In this document: positions 1 through 11,353 of the stretch, in pieces
Layout of the letters: each line of letters begins with the position of its first letter
Position numbering within the stretch: the first letter of the stretch is position 1
NCBI GenBank assembly: GCA_900618795.1
Contig: UYJD01000005.1
Coordinates: 1,622,092 to 1,686,091 of the forward strand
Length of the DNA stretch: 64,000 bases
DNA from: Cyanodermella asteris
Taxonomy: Eukaryota > Ascomycota > Lecanoromycetes > Ostropales > Stictidaceae
Direction of reading: 5' to 3'
Position numbers and translations under genes: made by a program
Notes under the pieces: model-generated
Told to the model about the DNA's origin: nothing
The model's input: the letters and a program-made list of their open reading frames with translations, nothing else
The model's database searches: none

Positions 1-141
1 TATCATCAGTGATACATCTCTCACCTATCATCTTGTGACTGCTGTGCTCACTCGCCAAGTGAAGGTCATTCCATCTGCTCAAGCCCACAAATGCCGCAAA
101 AGTTAATCGTACACAAGCGCTTGGAGCCATGAGTTACTTGC

Positions 142-2301
142 TCATGTAACAACCCAACGCTCATCTTCCTCTGCAACATCATACTCGTCATCGGAATCCA
201 TGCCACGGGCTGCGTGGCTCCGCCGTCGTGACGTTGAAGCTCCGCTGAACCTATCAGCGGGGGCATTACCCATGGCCGTGTCCCCATCCCCGATGTCTTC
301 TCCATCGTCATTAGCATTGACTGCAGTATTCGAAGTGGCTTGTCCAGGTGGGTTTGCAACCCATTCGAAAGCAAGCTTGCCCAAGCCTTGGATATATCTC
401 GGGCCATAATAGAGTTCTTCAGCCGTAGGCCGATCTCTGAAGACAACCACGATCGAGTTGTCGGCCGAATCATTCTCATCATCCAATGCCATATCAATAC
501 GCTCAAATTCGCCGAGCCGGAAGACATGCTCACGAAGAGTTTCGTCTCTCGATTCCGTCCATGCTGCGTCGTGGTCTTCCAACGTGACTTTAACGCCTCT
601 AGGTCTCAGATCGAGGTTGTATCGACCGCCTGCTTGGACTTGTCCACGATACGAACCGTTAGTACCTGGTCCACCGCGGTGCGCACCTCGAGCTGACCAT
701 GAAGCGTCGCGCCCACGATATCCCGCTCGGCCACGATAGTAGCCACCACGGTACCAACCTCGGCCTCTGGATGCAAAGCCGTTGCGGTGAGAAGTGCTCT
801 CATCCTCCATTGCGTCCGGGTCAATGCCCATGCCTCGTGCTTCTTCTTCCAATGCGGCAAGCTGTGTCTTTAATGCTTCGGTATCATGGTGCTTCTTCTT
901 TCCGTTTGCAAGAGTCTCACCGGTCGCCCATGGCTCAACACCTCTAGCACGGAGCTTTTCTATCAATGAAAGCTGTTCTTTTGCTAGCTCGGCTTTGCGC
1001 TCTTCAATTTCACGAGTCCTCGTCTGTGCTTCCTTGCGGGCTTTGAGCTTGGCTTCGTGTTTTCTCTGAGCCTCTGCATTTTGTTCTTCAAACTTCGCTC
1101 TGTCAAATTCTGGTTCTGGGGGTGTGGAATTTGCCACGACATTTGCTGTCGACTTTGACGAGTCATACCAGTACACCTTCACAAATCTGTTGTCAAAAAT
1201 TACCTTTGGTGAATCCCAAGCAGACTGAGCGCTGGCATGGTCCGAAAATCTGACCAGAGCCAGGCGTTTGTACGCTTGCATGTCTACCTCCTCGATGGGT
1301 CCAAATTGCTTGAAGTGATTACGAACCTGTTCCTCTTCGAAGTTATCCTCTGGAATTTGCTCGACGACGATCGTGGTGTTGGAGAGGTCGAAGCTAGGAC
1401 CAATCATGGAGAAGGCAGCACGACTTGCCTTTCCACGACCACTAGTCTTGCTGCGGCCGCCGTTCTGGTGGAGATAATTATTGACGGCGGGAATTGATCC
1501 TGGCATTGCCGGAGTCGGGTTGTTCGGATCATATTCATCACTCGGCAATAGTATTGCATTGGGACCATGGCTGAAGGGACATACTTGCCCACGTTCGCAG
1601 CGACCCCGGCCGAAGTAGTCTGGACACTTTGGCAACTCGACACCCTGCATCATGGACATGAAATTGGCAAAGAGCTGCATGTCCATGCCCGGAAATTGAG
1701 TATGTCCAGCACGAGATGCAGGCAAAAGCCCAGAGGCATCTTGGCCCGATGTTGAAAGAGGATGCAGGCGGTCGAGGCCACTTCCATCGCCTGTGACATG
1801 TGTAGTGCTCCGCGGTCCAGCTCTTCTGCTCTGTTTGGTTTGTCTCCTCGGGCCGGTTGGTATGTCTTTTGGGTCTTGAGATTCCTGCCACGTTCTTTTC
1901 TTCGATTGATTGGACGACGCTGGATCTGCAGGTCCGATCGATATGTGCCCGCTCCGGGACGGGTGAATATTAGAGATATCCGTTGCGCCATTACTTGTCG
2001 TCCCTTTAGCTGGAGGAGCGGAAGAAGGTTTCGTGGCATGATCAGAAACTGCCTGCTTCTCGGCATATGTTCGTTTGTTCAACTCGGCGAAAAGGTCAGT
2101 GACGAAGCGTTCAGCAATGGGGCCGAGGAAATCTTTCGACTGATCGAGAGTGTTCTCTTTCAAAGCATGCTCAGGTGCATCTGCTCGGACAAGGGCAATC
2201 GCATAGTCAGCCAGAATGTCCGGATCAGCGTCACTAATGGCATCCAGCTCTTTCATAACCCATCTCTTGAGGTCCGCGGCCTGCGGGTCTGTCAAAAGCA
2301 T
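142..2301 (-). CDS. RBM26/27-like RNA-binding protein (CCCH zinc finger + RRM)
   Basis: A single uninterrupted exon encodes 719 aa. Seen in order: an N-terminal helical segment (about residues 1-80) resembling the PWI-like domain of RBM26/27; a Ser/Pro/Gly-rich linker; one CCCH zinc finger with exact C-x8-C-x5-C-x3-H spacing near residues 225-245; an RRM near 305-380 (RNP2-like TIVVEQIP, RNP1-like LALVRFS); a Lys/Glu-rich coiled coil near 400-500; an RG/RGG-rich stretch (RGRGWYRGGYYRGR); a second RRM-like fold near 580-660; and an acidic C-terminus. This order matches the metazoan RBM26/27 family and S. pombe Rmn1, which act in nuclear RNA surveillance with the MTREC/PAXT machinery. That role is taken from the family. 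The gene diverges from the mitochondrial kinase gene. The first ATG directly precedes the conserved N-terminal helix, which supports this start. Confidence 0.88.
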   Translation of the reverse strand: MLLTDPQAADLKRWVMKELDAISDADPDILADYAIALVRADAPEHALKENTLDQSKDFLGPIAERFVTDLFAELNKRTYAEKQAVSDHATKPSSAPPAKGTTSNGATDISNIHPSRSGHISIGPADPASSNQSKKRTWQESQDPKDIPTGPRRQTKQSRRAGPRSTTHVTGDGSGLDRLHPLSTSGQDASGLLPASRAGHTQFPGMDMQLFANFMSMMQGVELPKCPDYFGRGRCERGQVCPFSHGPNAILLPSDEYDPNNPTPAMPGSIPAVNNYLHQNGGRSKTSGRGKASRAAFSMIGPSFDLSNTTIVVEQIPEDNFEEEQVRNHFKQFGPIEEVDMQAYKRLALVRFSDHASAQSAWDSPKVIFDNRFVKVYWYDSSKSTANVVANSTPPEPEFDRAKFEEQNAEAQRKHEAKLKARKEAQTRTREIEERKAELAKEQLSLIEKLRARGVEPWATGETLANGKKKHHDTEALKTQLAALEEEARGMGIDPDAMEDESTSHRNGFASRGRGWYRGGYYRGRAGYRGRDASWSARGAHRGGPGTNGSYRGQVQAGGRYNLDLRPRGVKVTLEDHDAAWTESRDETLREHVFRLGEFERIDMALDDENDSADNSIVVVFRDRPTAEELYYGPRYIQGLGKLAFEWVANPPGQATSNTAVNANDDGEDIGDGDTAMGNAPADRFSGASTSRRRSHAARGMDSDDEYDVAEEDERWVVT

Positions 2302-2665
2302 GGTGCCGATGTGCTCAGGCGAGCGAGGGTGACTGCTGCGTTATGTTTTGTGGTCAACGCATGTAGAACATTCTGATCGGAGACGACGTGTAGCACAACG
2401 TTCACCACCCAAGTTGCGCGCCTTTGCGCATCACTGATGTGAGATGCTTCAAAATCGTGACGGGGCGGAGGGAAACTACAAGGTCAGTCGGCGTGAACTC
2501 CGCAGCTGCATGCAATCGTGTCTCTCATCTTCACCTCACTCGTTGGACTTCTGCAACCAGCGGAACAGAATCATGTGATTATCTTGAACCAGACTTGCGC
2601 CGAGCCTATTCTACTTTGCTTTGCAAGTGCTATGAGCATACTCAGCCCGTCCCAAACGATGCGGC
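2302..2665. promoter_or_regulatory. Divergent promoter region between RNA-binding protein and mitochondrial kinase genes
   Basis: 364 bp separate the two start codons, so both promoters must share this stretch or overlap. No clear TATA box or recognised operator is visible. Assignment as a promoter rests only on the divergent arrangement. Confidence 0.5.
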
Positions 2666-4070
2666 ATGGCCGTTCTACCACTCCGGGCTGCAGCCCGTTT
2701 ACTGTTTCGAGGTCCAAGTAGTCGGCTATGTATACCACCAAGAGCACTTTTTATGCCCGTTGGAGGCTTTAATGGACGAGCGTTCTCAAGCAAACCTGCA
2801 ACACTGGGAGTGTCCGACGCTGACATTGTCCGTCTTGCTAATCGACCTCTGCATCCCTTGTCTTTGTCAGATCTTGTCAAGTGAGCGTTATACTACAGTT
2901 CTATACCTCTATGAGCAACCCTGACACTTGATCAGACATGGACGTCCACCACTTTCGCACAAAGCGCTGCTCGATTCAGCTCGATTTACCCTCTCCCTCC
3001 TTCCGACGCGTCTTGCGCACCGCCTCCACGCCATTCGGAACCTCCCGTATATCGTTGTCTCGAACCCTCACATATCGCAGATCTACCGCAACTATATGCA
3101 CTCATTGAGCACATTGCTTCCTTTTCAACAAGCAGGAATCCACAATGCCGATGACGAAGTTGCATTTACAGAAGTTCTCGCCGAGCTTGTCCAAACTCAC
3201 GCAAACACGATCCCAACCCTCGCTCGCGGCCTTAGAGAGTGCGGCCGCTACCTCGGCGACGGTGAAGGTCGGATTGGAGGCAAGTTCCTCGACCAGCATC
3301 TAAGGGCTCGCATCGGCACTCGTCTGGTTGCTGAACAGCATATTGCTTTGCACCTCGCGTCGAAACCTATCCCCTCGCAGGATGGTGGCCTCGAACGGCC
3401 AGAGCCTCAGAATTTCGTCGGTATTATCGACACCGCCTTGAGTCCTGTTGCCATTATCAGGCAATGCGAGTTTTTCGTTGGTGAGCTCTGTGAGCTGAAA
3501 TATGGTGTCCGGCCGAGCGTCAATATCGAGGGTGATGTCGATGCCAGAATTACACACATTCCGACACATCTTGACTACGTTCTGACAGAACTTCTCAAAA
3601 ACGCTTTCAGAGCTACCATCGAGCAAGGCAATGAGCGTGAAGCGATTGAAATCACAATTGCATTGGGCGGGGAAGATACGTCGGTTCCGCCAAAAGTTGT
3701 TACCAGCCCACCAACAAATGTCCAAAACGACGCACCCATCACAGTAGCGCCATCGACGACAAGTCTGACGATTCGGATCCGAGACCGCGGTGGCGGAATC
3801 TCCCCGGAAGTTTTGCCCAAGATATGGGATTACAGCTTCACGACCTTTGACAACGACACAGATGGCGGTGGCCTGGCGACCCTGTCCGCTTCCGGTACCG
3901 ATAGTAGCACCATCGCCGGACTAGGGTATGGCTTGCCGTTGGGGCGAGCGTACGCAGATTTCTTTGGCGGAGAATTGAACATCGAAAGTCTCTGGCACTG
4001 GGGTACTGATGCGTATCTCCGTCTTGGGGGTCTTGAAACCAGCTTACAGGAACGTCGACAAGGGATGTGA
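2666..4070 (+). CDS. Mitochondrial pyruvate/branched-chain 2-oxoacid dehydrogenase kinase (PDK/BCKDK family)
   Basis: Two exons, 2666-2880 and 2936-4070, flank a 55-nt intron (GTGAGC...CTGACAC...CAG) and give 449 aa. The first ~45 residues are Arg/Ala/Pro-rich without acids, as in a mitochondrial presequence. The splice restores the family motif KHGRPP. The four-helix domain follows (RNLPYIVVSNPHI, NYMHSLSTLLPF), then a GHKL ATPase domain with N box (ELLKNAFRA), G1 box (RDRGGGIS), G2 box (GLGYGLPLGRAYA) and the typical end GTDAYLRL. These kinases phosphorylate and inactivate the E1alpha subunit of pyruvate or branched-chain dehydrogenase in the matrix. The wording resembles fungal Pkp2-type proteins more than Pkp1, but substrate choice between PDH and BCKDH cannot be read from sequence. 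The motifs listed are all present, so it looks intact. Confidence 0.9.
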
Positions 4071-4154
4071 TGATGTGAGTCTGGCGAAGTTGAGAGCATA
4101 ATTCATACGATCGTAAATCATCAAGTGGAGATACCCAAGTATTGCACCGCAAAA

Positions 4155-5135
4155 TCAAACTGCACCATGCCCGGTCATAACTGGAACGATTTCCACGCTG
4201 CTCAAACTCCCACTGCTCCCGCTCTTCCTCCTTTCACTTCCCGCTCGCGATCTCCCTACGTTCATGCCCACGCCAATATCCGCCAGACTGCGCGTCCGCC
4301 CACCCGGCATCATCATAAGGCCGCTATCATCCGGACTCATCGTCCCACTCCGCCTCCCACTCGAACTCGGCCTCTCAGCTCTACCACCAACTGCGTACTC
4401 TCCCCCTTCTTTCGAACCACCATTCCACCACTTCCCTCTTGAAGAAGAACTCCTAGAACCTAGCCCGAGCCTGATAGCCCCACTGGTCCAACTCCTCTTA
4501 TGATTGTGATTGGAACTCGATCCTGCACTCCCTAATGCCGAGCCCGAACTTGGTGCTCTCCCTTCAGGTGCTGTAACCGGACTCATCACAGTGTTCCCGT
4601 GTAAGCTCGTGAAGCTCCCATTCCGAGTCCTCATCCCCGCGGCAGGCAGTTCCAGCCTGCTGTTGATTCCCGTCCACTGCCGTTCGTCGTCTTCTGCGCC
4701 CTCGCCCGCTTCCCTCCACCCGCCCATCCCCTCGAAATCCCTCTCCAAACTGGCGATGTTGCTCGAGCTACCCGTCGGTCCTGGTACGTGGTGGGCGACC
4801 GGGTACGAATATCCATACGGATGGATTCCGCTGACGCTGCGCGAAGTGCTCGGCCGCCGGCGCGGGGTGACGGAGCCGGAGGAGGAGAAGGAATAGAGGG
4901 GTCGCGATCGCAGATCCGATTTGAGGCTGTAGTCGGCGATGGAAAGTGCGGCGGGCGGGTCTGGCGAGACGAGCTGTTTGAGGAGTGCGGTTGCGAGTTC
5001 GATGTAGACGAGCGTTGCGCGGAGGGCGAGGGCCGAGAGGGCAAACGTCGTGGTTAGGAGCGCCAGGAGGAGGAGGGGCAGCGTTGCGAGGATGAGGGTC
5101 GGACCGATGAGGAGGGAGGATAATGTCGATGGCAT
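4155..5135 (-). CDS. Ser/Gly-rich protein with N-terminal membrane segment
   Basis: One exon of 326 aa. Residues ~5-55 form a long hydrophobic stretch (LLIGPTLILATLPLLLLALL, then a second Leu/Ala-rich helix) compatible with one hairpin or two transmembrane helices, ending at an Ala/Leu-rich amphipathic piece. The rest is low-complexity Ser/Gly/Arg with basic patches and no recognised domain. The N-terminus looks like a non-cleaved anchor, so a cytosolic disordered tail is likely. I do not recognise the family; such proteins are common as lineage-specific hypotheticals in Pezizomycotina. Its 3' end lies 84 bp from the kinase gene, tail to tail. Opposite-strand frames here are open because the region is GC-rich, but they lack coherent composition. 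Confidence 0.65.
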   Translation of the reverse strand: MPSTLSSLLIGPTLILATLPLLLLALLTTTFALSALALRATLVYIELATALLKQLVSPDPPAALSIADYSLKSDLRSRPLYSFSSSGSVTPRRRPSTSRSVSGIHPYGYSYPVAHHVPGPTGSSSNIASLERDFEGMGGWREAGEGAEDDERQWTGINSRLELPAAGMRTRNGSFTSLHGNTVMSPVTAPEGRAPSSGSALGSAGSSSNHNHKRSWTSGAIRLGLGSRSSSSRGKWWNGGSKEGGEYAVGGRAERPSSSGRRSGTMSPDDSGLMMMPGGRTRSLADIGVGMNVGRSRAGSERRKSGSSGSLSSVEIVPVMTGHGAV

Positions 5136-5720
5136 GGTGTGTGATGAGCGATGAGAGTTGGAATGTGAGGGAAGGAATTATTGGTGGGTGGGCAGGGTGG
5201 CTGCGGGTGGGAGTGTGTGAGGTCTCATGCGGCAAGAAGTTCGAAATGCCCGTTGTAGCTGCTGTGTGTGTAGAGGCGGATGGGGCAATGACGAGGAGTG
5301 AAATTTGAGACGACGAGATGATGGTGTGGTGGTTGGAAGCAAGTTGAGATAATGCGCCGGGTTGGAGGTGCGGAGACATGTGAAGGGTCCAAGCTCGGCT
5401 TGAAGCTTTACGGCCGCTTCTCTTTGCTACTCACGATACTGACTTTACAACTCACAGCAGTCGACTTACAATCCACGATACGCGCTGAGAACCTTTCGTA
5501 CACACCATGCACCTTTCCACTGGAGTTTTTCTACGGGCCGTGTGCAGCGTCTCTTATGTGTAGACCTGAAACATATTCGGCCATTTCACAATCCTCGAAA
5601 TTGGGTCTCTTCGCACCAACAGCAGCGAAGATGAGAAATAGATCTGTCCTGCAGGAACTTCATTATTGAAATGTTATATGTATCTAGAATAGAAGCTCCT
5701 CCTCACCATCGTTTCCTAGC
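5136..5720. other. Intergenic, 585 bp
   Basis: It lies upstream of the membrane-protein gene and downstream of the endoglucanase gene. G-rich purine tracts just upstream of 5136 probably belong to a 5' leader. No gene, repeat or RNA was recognised. Confidence 0.5.
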
Positions 5721-6781
5721 TCACTTGCGCGCGAAGCACTGCTTCATCAATGGCAAATCCGTCCACGCACCATTAGCATAAGTCGGCGTCAAAGTCAACT
5801 CGTACTGGCTGTTAAAGCTACCCGCAGCCCAGCCAACATATCCCAGGAACTGATCAGGATGCTGGTTCATGAAAGCAAGTTCCTGGCAGACATTCGACAA
5901 GCAGCTGCCGTCGCTGGCTCCACCACCGGTCTCTCCGAGAATAGCCTGGCGGTTGCTGCTTGCGAGTTGTGTTTGCAGGTTCTGAAGACCGGACACGCCG
6001 TTGCTGACGCAGTTGGTGTGTGTTCCCGACGAGTCCGAGTCGAGGTACTGGTGGACCTCGAAGATGAGGTTTGTGGTCGAGTCGTCCGGGTTCTTGACGC
6101 CCTGCAGAGCGCCGAAACTACCGTCGGAGACGAATCCACCGGCGTTGGTGAAGCCGGTTCCGGGAAGCAAGATGATGTTGTCGTTGTTTCCAGTGACCTT
6201 CCTAATCGCCGTAACGGCGGCTTGCACGGTCTGGCCCCACGTGTTCACGTCCAGATCATGCGGCTCGTTCATGATTCCGTACACGATCTGCTTGTTGTTC
6301 TTGTACTTGGCTGCGATCTTGCTCCAGAAGCCCGCGAACTGGTCGTTGGAGATTCCCCCCTGCCCGACGATCGCGCCGTTGTAGCGTGCGTAGTTGTGCA
6401 GGTCGATGATGCACTTTGCGCCGGTCTGCACGCAGCCCTGCACGAGGAGGTCGTACTTGCCCAGCTGGTTCTGGTCCAGAGCGGTGGCGTCGCCGTTGAA
6501 GTTTGTGAGGTATTGCCAGCCGACAGGCAGACGGAACATGTTCAGGCCACGGTCAGTGGCAAAGTGCTTCATCTGGCCGATTCCATCGGGCCCGTTTCCG
6601 TTGAGAGACTGAACCGGCGGGTAAGGGGTTCCTGCGGCCTGCGAGCCGTCCTGCTTGACGGAAAGTCAAATCCAGCAATGTTGACCCCGGCGTATTGAGT
6701 CTGGCCGGCACGGCGCTGGAGGGACGGAGCTGCTAGAGCACTGCTCGCCAGGGCAGCGAAAGTGATAATGTTCGTAAGCAT
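5721..6781 (-). pseudogene. GH5 (subfamily 5) endo-beta-1,4-glucanase with a frame break near the 5' end
   Basis: The N-terminal frame (from 6781) encodes a signal peptide (MLTNIITFAALASSALAAP), a Q-R-R propeptide-like site and the conserved AGVNIAGFDF strand. The rest of the enzyme lies in another frame from about 6660 to 5721: FRLPVGWQYL, HNYARYNGAIVGQGG, the acid/base Glu in IMNEPHD, the nucleophile Glu in LGETGGG, and the end CFARK. These match Trichoderma EGII/Cel5A motif for motif, without a CBM1. The frame changes near 6655-6665 and looks like one missing base. No acceptable GT-AG intron restores the frame without deleting NIAGFDF. If intact, the product would cut internal beta-1,4-glucan bonds of cellulose outside the cell. 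All visible catalytic motifs are preserved, so an assembly error or a very recent lesion is as likely as a true pseudogene. Confidence 0.85.
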
Positions 6782-7492
6782 GGCGATGAGTGGTGAAGAA
6801 GTCGACTTCAGTTGCTCGATACGAAAATAATTGCAAAGATGAGCCGCCAGGGCACTTGAACTACGAAAAAAGCTAAAGATTCAAAAATGTCAAAAAAAGA
6901 TTGAAAAAATGGCAGAGGCTGCTGAAGAAAGGAGAACGACGCTGGGATCTGAAGCATATGTACCGCCTGGAGGTCTGTGCAAAAGGAGACGGATTCATTG
7001 TGTTTCTATTTTTTACGCAAGGTGCTTTCATTGCGACGTGGCAGTTTCATCCGTAGTGGTTGATGCAACCTTGCTGAGGAGTTTCCGCCAAGGTCTTACA
7101 CGATGTAGGGCGCATTGACTGATCGACAAAGAAGCTTCCGAGGTGTAGCGAAGATGAAGACGAAGTGCGACGAAAAGTGCGACGACTAGTAAGCATGGGG
7201 ATCACGGGGCAAAAGTATCGAGGTGGTAGAAGTGCAAGTCATGGTGAAGGAAAAGACGTGTGGAGATGAGAAAAAAAATAAAAATAACGTGCGTACTCGC
7301 AAATGGCCCGCAAAAGTACATGGCAATCGTGAAGTGCGGAGATGGAAACATCATTTAAACGGCAGAAACAAGTCAACCACAGTAGCAACTTTTGGTAGGC
7401 TTTTTTTTCAAACTCAAGGATATATATACATAATCTGACGAAGTTTCTTGCATCAATTCACTCCATGACAATAACACTGTTCTAGAAGTGAA
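6782..7492. other. Intergenic, 711 bp
   Basis: This is the promoter side of the endoglucanase gene and the 5' flank of the tRNA gene. A-rich tracts occur at 6860-6910 and 7265-7290. No gene was recognised. Confidence 0.5.
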
Positions 7493-7597
7493 GGTCCGCT
7501 GGTCTAGTGGTATGATTCGCGCTTAGGGCTTAACTCCGAGCATTCACCCTTATCTCCGGGCTGCGCGAGGTCCCGGGTTCGATCCCCGGGTGGACCC
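7493..7597 (+). tRNA. tRNA-Pro(AGG): tRNA-Pro (anticodon AGG) with a 33-nt intron
   Basis: The acceptor stem GGTCCGC (7493-7499) pairs with GTGGACC (7590-7596) with one G-T wobble, and C7597 is the discriminator. The D arm carries the A-box (TGGTCTAGTGG). The anticodon stem CGCGC (7518-7522) pairs with GCGCG (7563-7567). The loop is TT-AGG-G then T, giving anticodon AGG at 7525-7527. An intron at 7529-7561 starts one base 3' of the anticodon, the canonical nuclear tRNA intron position. The T arm contains the B-box GGTTCGATCCC. The mature length of 72 nt and the loop sequence match eukaryotic tRNA-Pro(AGG). A short T run (TTTTTT, 7601-7606) serves as the pol III terminator. Confidence 0.95.
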
Positions 7598-9294
7598 CAT
7601 TTTTTGCGTTTCAAAGCGGTCTGTTGCGATTTTTGCGTTCCTGAGCCATTTGCGGACATGCAGAACGTGTTTTTATCGTTTTTGGACGTGTGGTGGTGGA
7701 GATATGGGCTGGCAAAGGTTTGGTGTTGGTGGCGGCGGCGCGGGTGTGGGACGGAGAGCAACACCTTGGCGCGCATCAAAGTTCGGCCTTGCTGGGTGAT
7801 CAGTCTGGAATGAACTTTCCGATACATGTGCAGCACATAAATACGACGAATGGACAGAGTGCATTGTCTGGATCGCTGTGGGGCCTTCAACCATCGGGGA
7901 GCGCTTGATGGTCGTGTGCATCCTGTTGCAGGCATCGCGCCACGCTTCAGTCTCCCAAAAGAAAACAGAGTTCTCTCTTCCTTTGAATCTTAAGAGTCAG
8001 ATATATGTGTGTATTGGGCATACGTTCTTCTCCTCCATCATTCTCCTTATCCTTCTTCCTCCTCCACGCCCACGTGAAGAGAGGAGGGGAGCCGCGATCT
8101 TAAGCTAAATTGACCTCAAAGAAAAAGGAATTTCTGATTCGAAACACATAGGCATCGTAGACAAAGAAAAAACTTCGTTTTTGGTCAACAAAGGGTACAG
8201 CTCTTTCAGTTCAAGTTGATAAAAATAACAACAAATCTCAAAGGCGAAGGCTGTTTTGGGGAAAACTTTTCTTTGACGAAACTGCGCGCCACCATGAAAA
8301 GCTTTGTTTGAAACCAAACCAGTTCATCTTGATTTAAAGAAAAATCTCCTACGCATCTAGACTTTGACTCAAAGCATTTCCTCGCCTGAAAGCCCCGAGG
8401 TGGAAGAATACCAGACAGTGCTTTCTACTCGCTCAAGTGGGGTCGATGGCACGATAGTCAAAAAAACACACCTTTTGATCCAGCCGTGTTTTGACGTCAT
8501 TTTGAGGCCTCAAATGCCCGGTCAAGAGCGACCTTCAGCTACCAGTGGTGAAAAGGGATATCTTGTTCGTGTGATTGTGTCTATGCATCGTACTTTACCC
8601 TTGGTTATGAGATCGTTCGAATGTGCGCTCCTGAGTACCAGTGTTTCCCTTCGTCAGAGGTTCGAACATCTTAACATGCGCCTGTCGGCGATCGCGTTTG
8701 ATCATCCACCCCTAGCTGTCATACACCTTGGCACGGACGAAAACAAGCTTACACGTAGCAAGCTTGTCGATCCGACAGCATTAGAGAACAACGCGCGACT
8801 ATGATCCTCTGACTTGCTGGCGTCGGAGAAGGTCAGCGAGAAGGCCGCAGGATGGCCACATGACCAGGCGGCCTGATCAGCGGTTTGACCGCCATTGCGT
8901 CGCGGATCGTGTGCCAACGGCTGAAGCACGCACGCGCTACATCCAACGCAATCTATCTAGAGTTTCTGATCCGGAATGCATCTTATCCTGCCCCTCCCAC
9001 TTCAGCCGGCTCGAATAACAATTAGCAGCGTCGTCTTGCCAGCCTGTCTCTCTCCTTCCACAAGTGCGAGTCCGTCAAGCCTGACACACAATGCGACGCA
9101 CGGGTCCTTTCGACGAGTAGACGCGGCAGAACGTGCATCGAAGTAGGTCTTTTTTATGGCCTTTGTCGTTGCTCGACGGCCGAACTGGAACGACCCACTT
9201 GACGGCATTCAGTGTTTGATCGCAGATTTGCCGGTCTGATACATATACAACCTCCACCACCACGCAGCATTTCCGGCACTTGACGCCCTAAACC
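7598..9294. other. Intergenic, 1.7 kb
   Basis: A T-rich pol III stop directly follows the tRNA. Several short open frames exist (for example around 8364-8804), but none has coherent composition, a recognisable domain or convincing splice sites. The last few hundred bases are probably the promoter of the MFS gene. No repeat or mobile element was recognised. Confidence 0.45.
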
Positions 9295-11353
9295 ATGGCC
9301 GACAACATGCCGGCCGCTCCCGACGTCGCTGAAGTTCCCTACCAGTCTCAGGTCGAACGACTTCCCACACGTCCAAAGTGGAGTTTTGGAGTTCTGAACG
9401 ACACTGAAACTGATGATGTTCCCGGAACGATTCGGTTGATCTCAGAAAAGAAGGCGCCGGCCGACTCTGACAACACATCCCAATATCCGGACGCTGCCCA
9501 AGATGCTTCGTCAGCGCTTCCTCCACAACTCCAGACCGAGCGTCCTGAAAGCCGTCAGTCGGACTCCAGGGCCTCATTCTCGAGCGAACCGGACCTGAAG
9601 AGGACACATAACGGCGACGTCATTCTCAACCCTCAGCCTGATGATTCGGTCAACGACCCCCTCAACTGGCCGGCGTGGAGACGAGACATGGCTCTCTTTT
9701 CGCTAGGCTTCATGTGCATGGTCGGTGGCGGAATGACACCAATCCTGGCAGCCGGGTTTACACAAGTCGCACAGACATATGCAGTAACGACTGCGCAGGT
9801 CAGCTTGACGACGGGCTGCTACATGCTTGGTCTTGGAGTAGGGTCGGTCATCTTCTCTCCGACCGCTATCATCTGGGGCAAACGACCCGTGTACCTGCTT
9901 GGCGGCACGCTTTTCACCATCAGTGCGATATGGTGTGCGACCTCTCCCAGCTTGGCGGTCTTGATCGTTGCACGTGTCTTCCAAGGCATTGCCGTCAGTC
10001 CTGTCGAGTGCTTGCCATCGGCGACGATTTCCGAGATCTACTTCCTCCACGAGCGCGCATATCGCTTGGGCATCTACACTTTGCTTCTACTCGGCGGAAA
10101 GAACCTCATTCCTCTCGTTGGCGCCGTCATCGTGGCGTTCTTGTCTTGGCGATGGGTATTCTGGGTCGTCGCCATCGTTGTCGGAGCTGCCACCATCGCG
10201 CTTTTCCTATGTCTACCCGAGACTTTCTGGAGCCGTGCTCCAAAGCTGTCCAACACCGACGAGCGGCAGCGCCTGAACGCGATTGCATCTCTATACAATC
10301 CTTCGCACTCGAGAAGTCCAACTCAAACTCAGAATGAGGCCGAGAAGGAGCCTCAGATCGAGACGATTGCCCCTCCAGCGGCAGCCCTTACGATCGCCGC
10401 GACAGCCTCTGACAGCGAACCCGCGACCGCCATCAACACCAGCAACGATGCCGAGAGACAAGACGCCCCAGTCCATAATATCCTTGCGCCTGTCGATTCC
10501 TATGCAACTGCATACACCCACCGCCTCGCAACCGCGCCCAAGCGTACGTATCTACAGACATTGCGACCCTTCAACGGACGTCTCCGCGCAGATTCCTGGC
10601 TCAAGTCCGCTGTTCGTCCATTTGTCCTCTACACCCATCCTGCCATTCTCTGGTCATCGCTCGTCTACGCCATGTCCATCGGCTGGCTGATCGTCATATC
10701 CGAAATCCTGGATACAATCTACCGCGGGAAACAGTACGGCTACAACTTCACCACGCTGCAAGCCGGTCTCGTTTACATTTCACCCTTCATTGGCGGAATT
10801 TTCGGAACAGTCGTTGCGGGTCGCGTCAGCGACATCATCGTGCGGATCATGGCGAAGCGGAACGGGGGTGTTTACGAGCCAGAGTTTAGACTTGTCATGG
10901 GCATTCCGATCATTCTCAGCACGGCGATTGGCTTGATGGGATTTGGATGGGCAGCGCAAGAACACGATGCGTGGATTGTGCCGACGGTTTTCTTCGGGAT
11001 TACGTCTTTTGGGTGCACATTGGGCAGTACCACGGCCGTCACGTTTGCAGTTGACAGCTACAAGGCATATGCTGGGGAGGCGTTGGTGACGCTGAATTTT
11101 TCCAAGAGTGAGTTCGCTGCTTCCGCTTACAGCCGGTCCATGATGCTAACGCTGCCTGACAGATGTTTTACACGGACTTGTATTCAGCCTCTTCTTTTCG
11201 AAATGGGTCAATGGACATGGGTCCAAAGCGGTGTTCTTGTGTATAGGCGGCATACATGTCGCTTGCATGTTGACGACGATACCACTTTACATCTACGGCA
11301 AGAGGATGAGGATGTGGACGGTCAGGAAGAACTTCATGGCCAAGCTGTTATAG
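9295..11353 (+). CDS. MFS drug:H+ antiporter-1 (DHA1) type transporter
   Basis: Two exons, 9295-11107 and 11163-11353, are separated by a 55-nt intron (GTGAGT...CTGACAG) and give 667 aa. The acceptor choice restores a coherent C-terminus (VLHGLVFSLFFSKW... ending in a basic tail). The N-terminal ~120 residues are cytosolic and hydrophilic and end in the fungal DHA1 motif NDPLNWP. About 12 hydrophobic segments follow, with the motif-A/B regions recognisable (SPTAIIWGKRPVYLLG; ARVFQGIAVSPVE). Between TM6 and TM7 lies an unusually long polar loop (~130 aa, Ala/Thr/Asn-rich), close to the size seen in Tpo/Flr-like fungal carriers. The expected role is proton-coupled export of a small molecule at the plasma membrane. 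The substrate cannot be inferred. The start sits in a good context (ACCATGG). Confidence 0.88.

Noticed and set aside
5859-6698. 279-codon plus-strand frame over the endoglucanase
   Set aside because: It is antisense to clear GH5 motifs; its Val/Leu/Asp composition is typical of a mirror frame.
8364-8804. 146-codon plus-strand frame upstream of the transporter
   Set aside because: Random-looking composition, no homology signal, no supporting splice sites or context.
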